A stretch of DNA of 64,000 nt from Streptomycetaceae bacterium (lineage in GTDB: Bacteria > Actinomycetota > Actinomycetes > Nanopelagicales > Nanopelagicaceae). Below the pieces are notes generated by a model. The model made no database searches. It was given only the letters and a program-made list of their open reading frames with translations, and was not told where the DNA came from. Where the stretch lies: contig JAIXXJ010000036.1 in NCBI GenBank assembly GCA_027490815.1, positions 1-64,000 of the forward strand, read 5' to 3'. Of the stretch, positions 57,503 to 64,000 are shown piece after piece (position 1 is the stretch's first letter; every line of letters starts with the position of its first letter). The position numbers were made by a program, and so were the translations under genes.

Positions 57503-58302
57503 GCTAATTCCTGTGCCCGATCACGAGCAGCTTTCATCGCCTTACTCACTAGTTGCTCCAAACCATCATTTGTAAATGATGCCAATGCTGCGGCTGTAGT
57601 GCCATTAGGGCTTGTCACATTTTCACGGAGAACCGCTGGAGTTTTTCCAGATTCCTCTAACATTTTTGCAGCACCTACAATTGTTTGCACAGTTAAAGTT
57701 GTCGCATCCTTTTGATTTAAACCAAGTTCTACTGCTCCCAAGATCATTGACTCCACAAAAGCAAAGAAATATGCAGGTCCAGAGCCACTTGTTGCAGTCA
57801 CTGCATCTTGAAGTGACTCATCAACTTCTATGGTTCTACCAGCTGCACTTAAAAAGCCAGTTACAAAATCTCTTTGTTTAGCACTTACGTTCTGTGAACT
57901 TGAGATCGCCGACATGCCCTCTCCCAATAAAATTGGTGAGTTTGGCATTACGCGGATAATCGGATTTGCCTTCCCAATCACATCTTCAATAAATGAAATG
58001 CGCTTTCCGGCAGCAAAGGTGACGATCAATGTCTCTGAACTAATGTGGTCTTTTGCCTCTGCTAAAACTTCCCCTAAATCCTGTGGTTTTACAACCAAAA
58101 GTAATACTTGGGCTGTTGAAACATTGTTTGCCAGATCATCTGAGTTGATTGAGTATTTTTTAGTTAACTCGTCAACGCGCTCTGTGCGCTTCTCGGAAAT
58201 AGTAATTGATTTTGGATTCAAGCCATATGTTGTAAGGGCAGAGATAAGGGCCTCGCCCATTATTCCTGCACCAATGAGTCCAACCTTTGGCTTTGTCTCC
58301 AT
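57499..58302 (-). CDS. proC: Pyrroline-5-carboxylate reductase
   Basis: A 267-residue NAD(P)H enzyme making proline. VGLIGAGIMGEALISAL is the Rossmann motif, LLLVVKPQDLGEVL, RVMPNSPILLGEGMSAI and the dimer/active-site region DAVTATSGSGPAYFFAFVES and TSPNGTTAAALA are diagnostic. TAGTCT lies 6 bases before the ATG and no ribosome site is seen. First gene of the proC, repeat protein, bS22 row; diverges from the Cys-rich gene. Confidence 0.95.
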   Translation of the reverse strand: METKPKVGLIGAGIMGEALISALTTYGLNPKSITISEKRTERVDELTKKYSINSDDLANNVSTAQVLLLVVKPQDLGEVLAEAKDHISSETLIVTFAAGKRISFIEDVIGKANPIIRVMPNSPILLGEGMSAISSSQNVSAKQRDFVTGFLSAAGRTIEVDESLQDAVTATSGSGPAYFFAFVESMILGAVELGLNQKDATTLTVQTIVGAAKMLEESGKTPAVLRENVTSPNGTTAAALASFTNDGLEQLVSKAMKAARDRAQELA

Positions 58303-58308
58303 GTAACA

Positions 58309-58314
58309 AGACTA
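58309..58314 (-). promoter_or_regulatory. Predicted leaderless -10 box of proC
   Basis: Minus-strand TAGTCT lies 6 bases before the ATG at 58302, in a 39-base divergent promoter region. Confidence 0.45.
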
Positions 58315-58327
58315 CCCGTTGAGCCTG

Positions 58328-58333
58328 TAGGCT
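58328..58333 (+). promoter_or_regulatory. Predicted leaderless -10 box of the Cys-rich gene
   Basis: TAGGCT lies 8 bases before the ATG at 58342. It sits inside the inverted repeat GAGCCT-GT-AGGCTC (58321-58334). Confidence 0.4.
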
Positions 58334-58341
58334 CTGCGACT

Positions 58342-59154
58342 ATGCCAGAAGTAAAGCCAGGATTTGCGCGTGATTGGGTTGAATTTTTCGACCCTAATGA
58401 TGCTGAGACAATCTTTAAATGTGATCTAACGTGGCTTACTTCTTACTGGACATGTATTTATGGTGATGGATGCCAAGGTGTTTTTAAGAATCAACCAAAT
58501 TCAGGGTGCTGTACAGAAGGTGCCATGTATTCAGATGAGGAAGATGAAGAGCGCACACTAAAAGCTGCAACATATCTAACACCCGAGATGTGGCAGTTCT
58601 ACAATGAAGCTCGGCCAAAAAAGCCCGGTGGTGCATTAAGAATTTCTGAGAAAGATGAAGATGGCGAGCGCAAAACTCGTCGCATTGAAGATGGATGTAT
58701 TTTCCTTAATCGAAAAGGTTATGAAGCTGAAGGTTTCACTGGATCATTTGGCTGCGTACTTCACCATGTTGCACAGCGCGATGGAAAACACTTTGCAGAT
58801 ACAAAACCTGATGTCTGTTGGCAGCTACCGCTACGCCGTAGTTTTGAAACCCGTGAATATGGTGAGCGTGAATATTCTGTAACTGTGATTGGTGAATATG
58901 AGCGTCTTGCATGGGGCGATGGCGGCGAAGATTTTGATTGGTACTGCACAAGCAATAGTGATGCTCACGTAGGTACCGAGCCTGTGTATATCTCTAACAA
59001 ATACGAACTCGAACTTCTCATGGGTAAAGATGCTTACAACGAACTATCTCGCCTTTGCAATGCACGCATGGAACATATCCGTGAGGCATCGGCACGCTCA
59101 CTGCCGCTTTTTGTGATTCAGCATCCAGCTACTTTGGCAGCCCAGAAGAAATAG
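58342..59154 (+). CDS. Cysteine-rich putative metal-binding protein (YkgJ/DUF3109-like)
   Basis: A 270-residue soluble protein with Cys at 27, 38, 44, 56, 57, 119, 138 and 159 and more near the end. The run of spaced Cys ending in a CC pair (GCCTEGA), then DGCIFLN, FGCVLHH and DVCWQLPLRR, resembles the YkgJ/flagellin-N-methylase-like clusters thought to hold zinc or iron. A charged linker (SDEEDEERT, EKDEDGERKTRR) separates the Cys groups. It lies 27 bases before radA, yet both have their own -10-like boxes. Function unknown; family placement is by pattern only. Confidence 0.6.
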   Translation: MPEVKPGFARDWVEFFDPNDAETIFKCDLTWLTSYWTCIYGDGCQGVFKNQPNSGCCTEGAMYSDEEDEERTLKAATYLTPEMWQFYNEARPKKPGGALRISEKDEDGERKTRRIEDGCIFLNRKGYEAEGFTGSFGCVLHHVAQRDGKHFADTKPDVCWQLPLRRSFETREYGEREYSVTVIGEYERLAWGDGGEDFDWYCTSNSDAHVGTEPVYISNKYELELLMGKDAYNELSRLCNARMEHIREASARSLPLFVIQHPATLAAQKK

Positions 59155-59168
59155 TCAGCCCCGTGTCA

Positions 59169-59174
59169 TAGGCT
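59169..59174 (+). promoter_or_regulatory. Predicted leaderless -10 box of radA
   Basis: TAGGCT lies 7 bases before the ATG at 59182; no ribosome site. Confidence 0.45.
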
Positions 59175-59181
59175 TATCGCT

Positions 59182-60549
59182 ATGGCCAAGGTAGAAAAAG
59201 ATCCGTTTCGCTGCACTGAGTGTGGTTGGACTTCCCAAAAATGGGTTGGTCGTTGTGGTGAATGCCAAGCATGGGGAGCTGTCGAAGAAATTGCAGCTCC
59301 AAAAAAACTTTCATTGGTCCCAGGAAACGTTACTTCAAAAGCATTGCCAATTGGTGATGTTGATCTTTCTGCTGCACATGCCAGACCAACAGGTGTTTCC
59401 GAATTAGACCGAGTTCTTGGAGGTGGACTTGTTCCAGGTGCTGCAATTTTGTTGGCAGGTGAACCGGGCGTTGGTAAATCAACGCTTCTGCTCTCAGTTG
59501 CAGCGCAAAGTGCAGCAAAAGCAATTACATCGCTCTACATCAGCGGTGAAGAGTCTGCATCGCAGGTTCGCTTGCGAGCAGAGCGAATTAAAGCTGTTGA
59601 TCCCAAATTGTTTATCGCCTCAGAGACAGATCTTGGGGCAGTAATTGCACACATCGATGCAGTTAAACCAGAGCTGGTCATAATCGACTCCATTCAGACA
59701 ATTGGAAGTTCGACTGCCGACGGTGCACCGGGTGGAGTGACTCAAGTTCGCGAAGTTGCAGGTGCATTGATTCGAATTTGTAAAGATCGCGACATTACAT
59801 TGCTTTTAGTTGGGCATGTCACCAAAGATGGTTCTATTGCTGGACCAAGACTTTTAGAACATATCGTCGATGTAGTTCTTCAATTTGAAGGTGAACGACA
59901 CTCTCGACTGCGTTTGATCCGCGCCATTAAAAACCGCTTCGGCGCATCTGATGAAGTTGGATGTTTTGATTTAAGTGATTCAGGTATTGAATCTGTACTT
60001 GATCCAACAGGTTTGTTTACTTCTCGGCACGTCGAACCAGTTCCAGGCACATGCGTCACGGTAACTCTGGAAGGCCGCAGACCTTTGTTAGCTGAGATTC
60101 AAGCACTTGTATCTGCGGGGCGTGAAAATGACTTTGGAAATGCACGCCGAGTAGTTTCTGGATTGGATTCTGCCAGAACATCAATGACTCTTGCAGTTTT
60201 GGAACTTCGCGCGCATGTTCGAGTTGGTGGACGCGATGTGTATGCAGCAACTGTTGGTGGAATGAAAATGACAGAACCAGCTGCTGATTTGGCTCTAGCG
60301 TTAGCGGTTGCCTCTGCTGCTAAATCACTTGCCCTGCCAGCTGATCTTGTAGCAATCGGTGAAGTCGGATTGGCAGGTGAGATTAGAAAAGTAAGCGGGG
60401 TCAATCGCAGATTACAAGAGGCCTACCGACTCGGCTTTAAGCGAGCATTAGTTCCAACTGGTTCAGATGTAAAAATTGCGGGTATGGAGATTTTTGAAGT
60501 CTCACGGTTAGATGCTGCGCTACATCGGGTAAAAATTAACGGCGAATGA
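59182..60549 (+). CDS. radA: DNA repair protein RadA
   Basis: A 455-residue RecA-like branch-migration helicase. The N-terminal zinc finger is CTECGWTSQKW...CGECQAW. The ATPase has Walker A GEPGVGKSTLLL, the strand VIIDSIQTI and the RadA-specific KNRFG loop. The C-terminal third (YAATVGGMKMTEPAADLALA, AIGEVGLAGEIRKV) is the Lon-protease-like domain. mutY overlaps by four bases; disA, which follows radA in many actinobacteria, is absent here. Confidence 0.96.
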   Translation: MAKVEKDPFRCTECGWTSQKWVGRCGECQAWGAVEEIAAPKKLSLVPGNVTSKALPIGDVDLSAAHARPTGVSELDRVLGGGLVPGAAILLAGEPGVGKSTLLLSVAAQSAAKAITSLYISGEESASQVRLRAERIKAVDPKLFIASETDLGAVIAHIDAVKPELVIIDSIQTIGSSTADGAPGGVTQVREVAGALIRICKDRDITLLLVGHVTKDGSIAGPRLLEHIVDVVLQFEGERHSRLRLIRAIKNRFGASDEVGCFDLSDSGIESVLDPTGLFTSRHVEPVPGTCVTVTLEGRRPLLAEIQALVSAGRENDFGNARRVVSGLDSARTSMTLAVLELRAHVRVGGRDVYAATVGGMKMTEPAADLALALAVASAAKSLALPADLVAIGEVGLAGEIRKVSGVNRRLQEAYRLGFKRALVPTGSDVKIAGMEIFEVSRLDAALHRVKINGE

Positions 60550-61397
60550 ATTCGCTAGAAAAGCCAATAGTTTCTTGGTTTAAAAAGCATAAGCGCGATC
60601 TGCCTTGGCGCAACACCACACCATGGGGTGTTTTAGTTAGTGAATTTATGTTGCAACAAACTCCAGTCAACCGCGTACTTCCAAAGTGGAATGAATGGAT
60701 GCAGCGTTGGCCTACGCCGGCTGATCTAGCTAAGGCAACACCTGCACAGGTTATTACAGCTTGGGGACGTCTTGGCTATCCACGCAGAGCTCTGCGCTTG
60801 CATGCAACCGCGCAAATAATCTCTGAAGACTTTAACAATCAAGTTCCTGAAGATCCTAATATTCTTCAACTTTTTCCTGGAATTGGCGAGTACACCGCCG
60901 CAGCCATTGCTGCCTTTGCATTCGAAAAACGCACCCTTGTTATGGATGTAAACATTCGTCGTGTCTTAGTAAGAGCAATAGATGGACAAGAACATCCAAA
61001 ACCTGCTCCAACTTCAAAGGAGAGAAATTCACGGATGAAGTTGCTACCGGAAAAGAATGCACACCTATGGGCTGCTGCAACCATGGAACTTGGCGCAGTG
61101 ATCTGCACATCAAAAAATCCAATCTGCGAAAAATGTCCAATCATTGATCAATGCCAGTGGCTAAAAAATGGTTATCCCAAAACAGAGCTTGTTAGAAAAT
61201 CTCAAGATTGGCATGGCACCGATCGCAAATGCCGTGGAACTATCGTTCAGGCATTGCGTGAGAATGAATCTCTCACTGAAAGTGCACTAAAAAAACTATG
61301 GCCTGATGTGACACAAGTTGAAAAGGCTCTATCGACCTTAATGAAGGATCAACTTATTGAATCAATCCCGCGCAAGCGTTACCGACTACCGCTCTAA
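60546..61397 (+). CDS. mutY: A/G-specific adenine DNA glycosylase
   Basis: A 283-residue base-excision enzyme that removes A opposite 8-oxoguanine. SEFMLQQTPVNRV carries the catalytic Glu, LFPGIGEYTAAAI is the helix-hairpin-helix, VMDVNIRRVLVR has the catalytic Asp, and CTSKNPICEKCPIIDQC is the 4Fe-4S ligand set. The Q-Q-T motif and absence of the endonuclease III Lys point to MutY. It ends without the C-terminal NUDIX-like domain of E. coli MutY, as in mycobacteria. Coupled to radA; converges on clpC 14 bases away. Confidence 0.93.
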   Translation: MNSLEKPIVSWFKKHKRDLPWRNTTPWGVLVSEFMLQQTPVNRVLPKWNEWMQRWPTPADLAKATPAQVITAWGRLGYPRRALRLHATAQIISEDFNNQVPEDPNILQLFPGIGEYTAAAIAAFAFEKRTLVMDVNIRRVLVRAIDGQEHPKPAPTSKERNSRMKLLPEKNAHLWAAATMELGAVICTSKNPICEKCPIIDQCQWLKNGYPKTELVRKSQDWHGTDRKCRGTIVQALRENESLTESALKKLWPDVTQVEKALSTLMKDQLIESIPRKRYRLPL

Positions 61398-61411
61398 CAT
61401 TTAGCAGTTAA

Positions 61412-63910
61412 TTAGGCAGTTGGTGCTTCTGCTAAATCTTCAGGTGTGTCAGGCATTGCAGATTTAGGTGCACCCTTAAAGGTGAACTCGGCTTCTGCGC
61501 CTTCACCGATGACATCAACAACAATGATTTCACCAGCTTTTAACTCACCAAACAAGATGCGCTCTGACAATGCATCCTCAATCTCGCGTTGAATTACGCG
61601 ACGAAGAGGACGTGCACCTAGAAGTGGGTCATAGCCACGATCTGCCAAAAGATCTTTAGCAGCCGGTGTTAACTCAATGCCCATATCTTTGTTCTGTAAG
61701 CGATCATCAAGATTTTTAAGCATCAGATCAACGATTTCAATAATCTGAGGCTTAGTTAACTGGTGGAAGACGATTACATCATCGATGCGGTTAAGGAACT
61801 CAGGGCGAAAGTGTGACTTAAGTTCGTCAGTTACTTTGCCCTTCATGCGCTCATAGTTTGTTAAGTCGTCTCCAGAATTAGCAAAACCAAGACCTTGTGA
61901 CTTAGAGATGTCTCGGGTTCCAAGGTTTGTAGTCATGATGATGACTGTGTTTTTAAAGTCCACTGTGCGACCTTGTGCATCTGTTAAACGTCCATCTTCA
62001 AGAACCTGTAAAAGTGAGTTGAAGATATCTGGGTGAGCCTTTTCAATCTCATCAAAGAGAACTACAGAGAAAGGACGGCGACGAACTTTTTCAGTTAACT
62101 GTCCACCCTCGTCATATCCAACATACCCTGGAGGTGCTCCAAACAAGCGTGATGCCGTATGACGCTCAGAGTATTCAGACATATCAAGCTGAATCAAGGC
62201 ATCCTGATCACCAAATAAGAATGAGGCAAGAGTTTTTGAAAGCTCTGTCTTACCAACACCTGAAGGACCAGCGAAGATAAATGAGCCACCTGGGCGGCGT
62301 GGATCTTTAAGACCGGCACGTGTGCGACGAATTGCTTTTGATAAAGCCTTAATCGCTTGCTCTTGTCCAATAACTCGGTTGTGAAGCTCTGCTTCCATAT
62401 TGAGAAGACGAGCAGTCTCTTCCTCGGTTAATTTAAATACGGGAATTCCAGTTGAGAGTGAAAGCACTTGAGCAATCAACTCTTCATCAACTTCAGTGAC
62501 TTTATCTAAGTCAGTTGCTTTCCAATTTTTCTCAGCCTCTTGTTTTTCGATGATAAGAGTTTTTTCCTTATCGCGAAGAGTTGCAGCTAATTCAAAGTCT
62601 TGGCCATCAATAGCCGACTCTTTCTCTTTGCGTGCATTGGCAATTTTATCGTCGTATTCACGTAGCTCAGGTGGGGCGGTCATACGCTTAATACGAAGGC
62701 GTGATCCAGCCTCATCAATAAGGTCAATGGCCTTATCTGGCAAGAAGCGATCAGAAACATAGCGATCAGCCATGTTTGCAGCAGCAGCTAATGCACCATC
62801 TGTGATTGATACGCGGTGATGGGTTTCGTATCGATCACGTAAGCCTTTAAGGATTTCAATTGTGTGAGCAACTGTTGGCTCTTTAACTTGAATTGGTTGG
62901 AAACGGCGCTCTAGGGCAGCATCTTTTTCGACGTGCTTGCGATACTCATCAAGAGTTGTTGCACCGATTGTCTGTAGTTCACCTCGTGCAAGCATTGGCT
63001 TGAGAATACTTGCAGCATCGATTGCACCCTCTGCAGCTCCTGCTCCAACCAAGGTGTGAATCTCATCGATAAACAAAATAATGTCTCCGCGAGTTTTAAT
63101 CTCTTTGAGCACTTTCTTTAGACGCTCTTCAAAGTCTCCACGGTATCGACTACCGGCAACTAGTGCGCCAAGATCAAGTGAGTACACCTGCTTGTCTTTA
63201 AGAGTTTCAGGAACATCATTCTTAAAGATTGCTTGTGCAAGGCCTTCTACAACGGCGGTCTTACCGACTCCTGGTTCACCAATGAGAACTGGATTGTTTT
63301 TTGTACGGCGCGATAGAACTTGCATGACGCGCTCTATTTCATTTTCGCGACCAATGACAGGATCAAGTTTTCCTTCACGGGCAGCTTGAGTTAGATTTCG
63401 CCCGAATTGATCTAGAACTAATGATGTTGATGGAGTTCCTTCTGCAGGGCCTGCCTGAACAGATTCTTTTCCTTGGTAACCAGAAAGTAATTGAATAACT
63501 TGCTGACGCACGCGATTTAAGTCGGCGCTGAGTTTTACAAGAACTTGCGCGGCAACTCCTTCACCTTCACGGATTAAACCAAGAAGAATATGTTCAGTTC
63601 CAATGTAATTGTGTCCTAACTGCAACGCTTCGCGAAGTGAAAGTTCAAGAACTTTCTTTGCGCGCGGAGTAAATGGAATGTGGCCACTTGGTGCCTGTTG
63701 TCCTTGGCCAATAATTTCTTCTACTTGTGCTCGAACACCTTCAAGTGAGATGCCAAGTGATTCAAGAGCTTTTGATGCAACGCCTTCACCTTCGTGAATG
63801 AGACCAAGCAAGATGTGCTCAGTGCCGATGTAATTGTGATTGAGCATGCGTGCTTCTTCTTGGGCCAAAACAACGACGCGTCGGGCTCGGTCGGTAAAGC
63901 GCTCAAACAT
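61412..63910 (-). CDS. clpC: ATP-dependent Clp protease ATP-binding subunit ClpC
   Basis: An 832-residue class I Hsp100 unfoldase that feeds ClpP. The start is the ATG at 63910 ([20 protein letters not shown]) with AAAGGAG eight bases upstream. Two N-terminal Clp repeats ([28 protein letters not shown]) precede AAA1 ([29 protein letters not shown]), a middle domain with a UVR-type segment ([16 protein letters not shown]), and AAA2 ([28 protein letters not shown]). The ClpP loop includes GLGF. TAGGCT at 63945-63950 is a possible -10. Essential in mycobacteria. Confidence 0.97.
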   Translation of the reverse strand: MFERFTDRARRVVVLAQEEARMLNHNYIGTEHILLGLIHEGEGVASKALESLGISLEGVRAQVEEIIGQGQQAPSGHIPFTPRAKKVLELSLREALQLGHNYIGTEHILLGLIREGEGVAAQVLVKLSADLNRVRQQVIQLLSGYQGKESVQAGPAEGTPSTSLVLDQFGRNLTQAAREGKLDPVIGRENEIERVMQVLSRRTKNNPVLIGEPGVGKTAVVEGLAQAIFKNDVPETLKDKQVYSLDLGALVAGSRYRGDFEERLKKVLKEIKTRGDIILFIDEIHTLVGAGAAEGAIDAASILKPMLARGELQTIGATTLDEYRKHVEKDAALERRFQPIQVKEPTVAHTIEILKGLRDRYETHHRVSITDGALAAAANMADRYVSDRFLPDKAIDLIDEAGSRLRIKRMTAPPELREYDDKIANARKEKESAIDGQDFELAATLRDKEKTLIIEKQEAEKNWKATDLDKVTEVDEELIAQVLSLSTGIPVFKLTEEETARLLNMEAELHNRVIGQEQAIKALSKAIRRTRAGLKDPRRPGGSFIFAGPSGVGKTELSKTLASFLFGDQDALIQLDMSEYSERHTASRLFGAPPGYVGYDEGGQLTEKVRRRPFSVVLFDEIEKAHPDIFNSLLQVLEDGRLTDAQGRTVDFKNTVIIMTTNLGTRDISKSQGLGFANSGDDLTNYERMKGKVTDELKSHFRPEFLNRIDDVIVFHQLTKPQIIEIVDLMLKNLDDRLQNKDMGIELTPAAKDLLADRGYDPLLGARPLRRVIQREIEDALSERILFGELKAGEIIVVDVIGEGAEAEFTFKGAPKSAMPDTPEDLAEAPTA

Positions 63911-64000
63911 GGGCGGTGCTCCTTTGTATCGATCTGTCATTAAGCCTAATACCTGCAGCCACTGGCCCGCGAGGTGGATTGCTTACGACCTTTACAACCC

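Noticed and set aside
57830..58306. 158-codon open frame opposite proC
   Set aside because: It mirrors proC in the antisense frame and covers the proC promoter; no independent evidence.
60546..61397. Endonuclease III identity for the HhH glycosylase
   Set aside because: The LQQT motif and lack of the catalytic Lys favour MutY, although the C-terminal 8-oxoG domain is missing as in other actinobacteria.
61398..61411. Terminator between mutY and clpC
   Set aside because: The 14-base gap is too short for a hairpin and shows no inverted repeat.
1..64000. CRISPR arrays, insertion sequences, prophage or defence islands
   Set aside because: No regularly spaced repeats, transposase, integrase or restriction genes were found; nearly all sequence is accounted for by housekeeping genes.

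Overview
The window is a gene-dense chromosomal segment from a low-GC actinobacterium (GC looks to be in the low-to-mid 40s percent by eye). Actinobacterial markers are the block tRNA-Thr, tRNA-Met, rpmG, murB, aspC, tRNA-Trp, secE, nusG; a bS22-type micro-protein near proC; an XPB helicase next to a helicase-C3 protein; the phosphoglycerate-mutase-like/ResA/CcdA/ResB/CcsB block; and a SAM-IV-type riboswitch. The low GC, almost no spacers, many 1-4 bp start/stop overlaps and overlapping convergent 3' ends suggest a streamlined aquatic lineage such as the acI/Nanopelagicales group. That placement is inference. No mobile element, CRISPR array, phage gene or obvious pseudogene was seen.

Layout. 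1-8040: transcription and translation genes on the minus strand (tRNA-Trp, secE, nusG, rplK, rplA, rplJ, rplL, rpoB), with an L1-site mimic, an L10 leader with attenuator, and a short-chain dehydrogenase inserted between rplL and rpoB. 8100-11790: aspC, murB, a glycosyltransferase-like gene, rpmG and two tRNAs. 11840-18325: a quinone-oxidoreductase-like gene, then a sulfur-linked block. That block holds a CstR-like operon (two Cys-rich micro-proteins, repressor, rhodanese lipoprotein, CoA-disulfide reductase-rhodanese fusion) and an amino-acid ABC importer behind a SAM riboswitch, next to tRNA-Tyr. 18440-20781: yajQ, rarD, polyprenyl diphosphate synthase. 20781-36528: the complete 14-subunit complex I operon (nuoA-N), with menG upstream and the polyprenyl synthase downstream. 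36592-43166: menaquinone genes menF, menD, menC, menB, menE, menA. 43171-47672: PLDc_N protein and cytochrome c maturation (CcsB, ResB, CcdA, ResA) plus a phosphoglycerate-mutase-like gene. 47723-53653: HAD hydrolase, helicase-C3 protein, M20 peptidase, XPB helicase, glutaredoxin-like protein. 53736-58314: a large secreted matrixin-like protein, bS22, a secreted repeat protein, proC. 58342-63910: Cys-rich protein, radA, mutY, clpC.

Together the genes describe an aerobic, menaquinone-dependent respirer: the quinone is made (Men proteins), prenylated (polyprenyl synthase, MenA), methylated (MenG) and reduced (complex I), and c-type cytochromes are matured by the system II proteins. Two regulatory themes stand out. 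One is RNA- and repressor-level control of sulfur metabolism. The other is frequent leaderless starts, in which a TANNNT-like -10 box lies 6-8 bases before the start codon.
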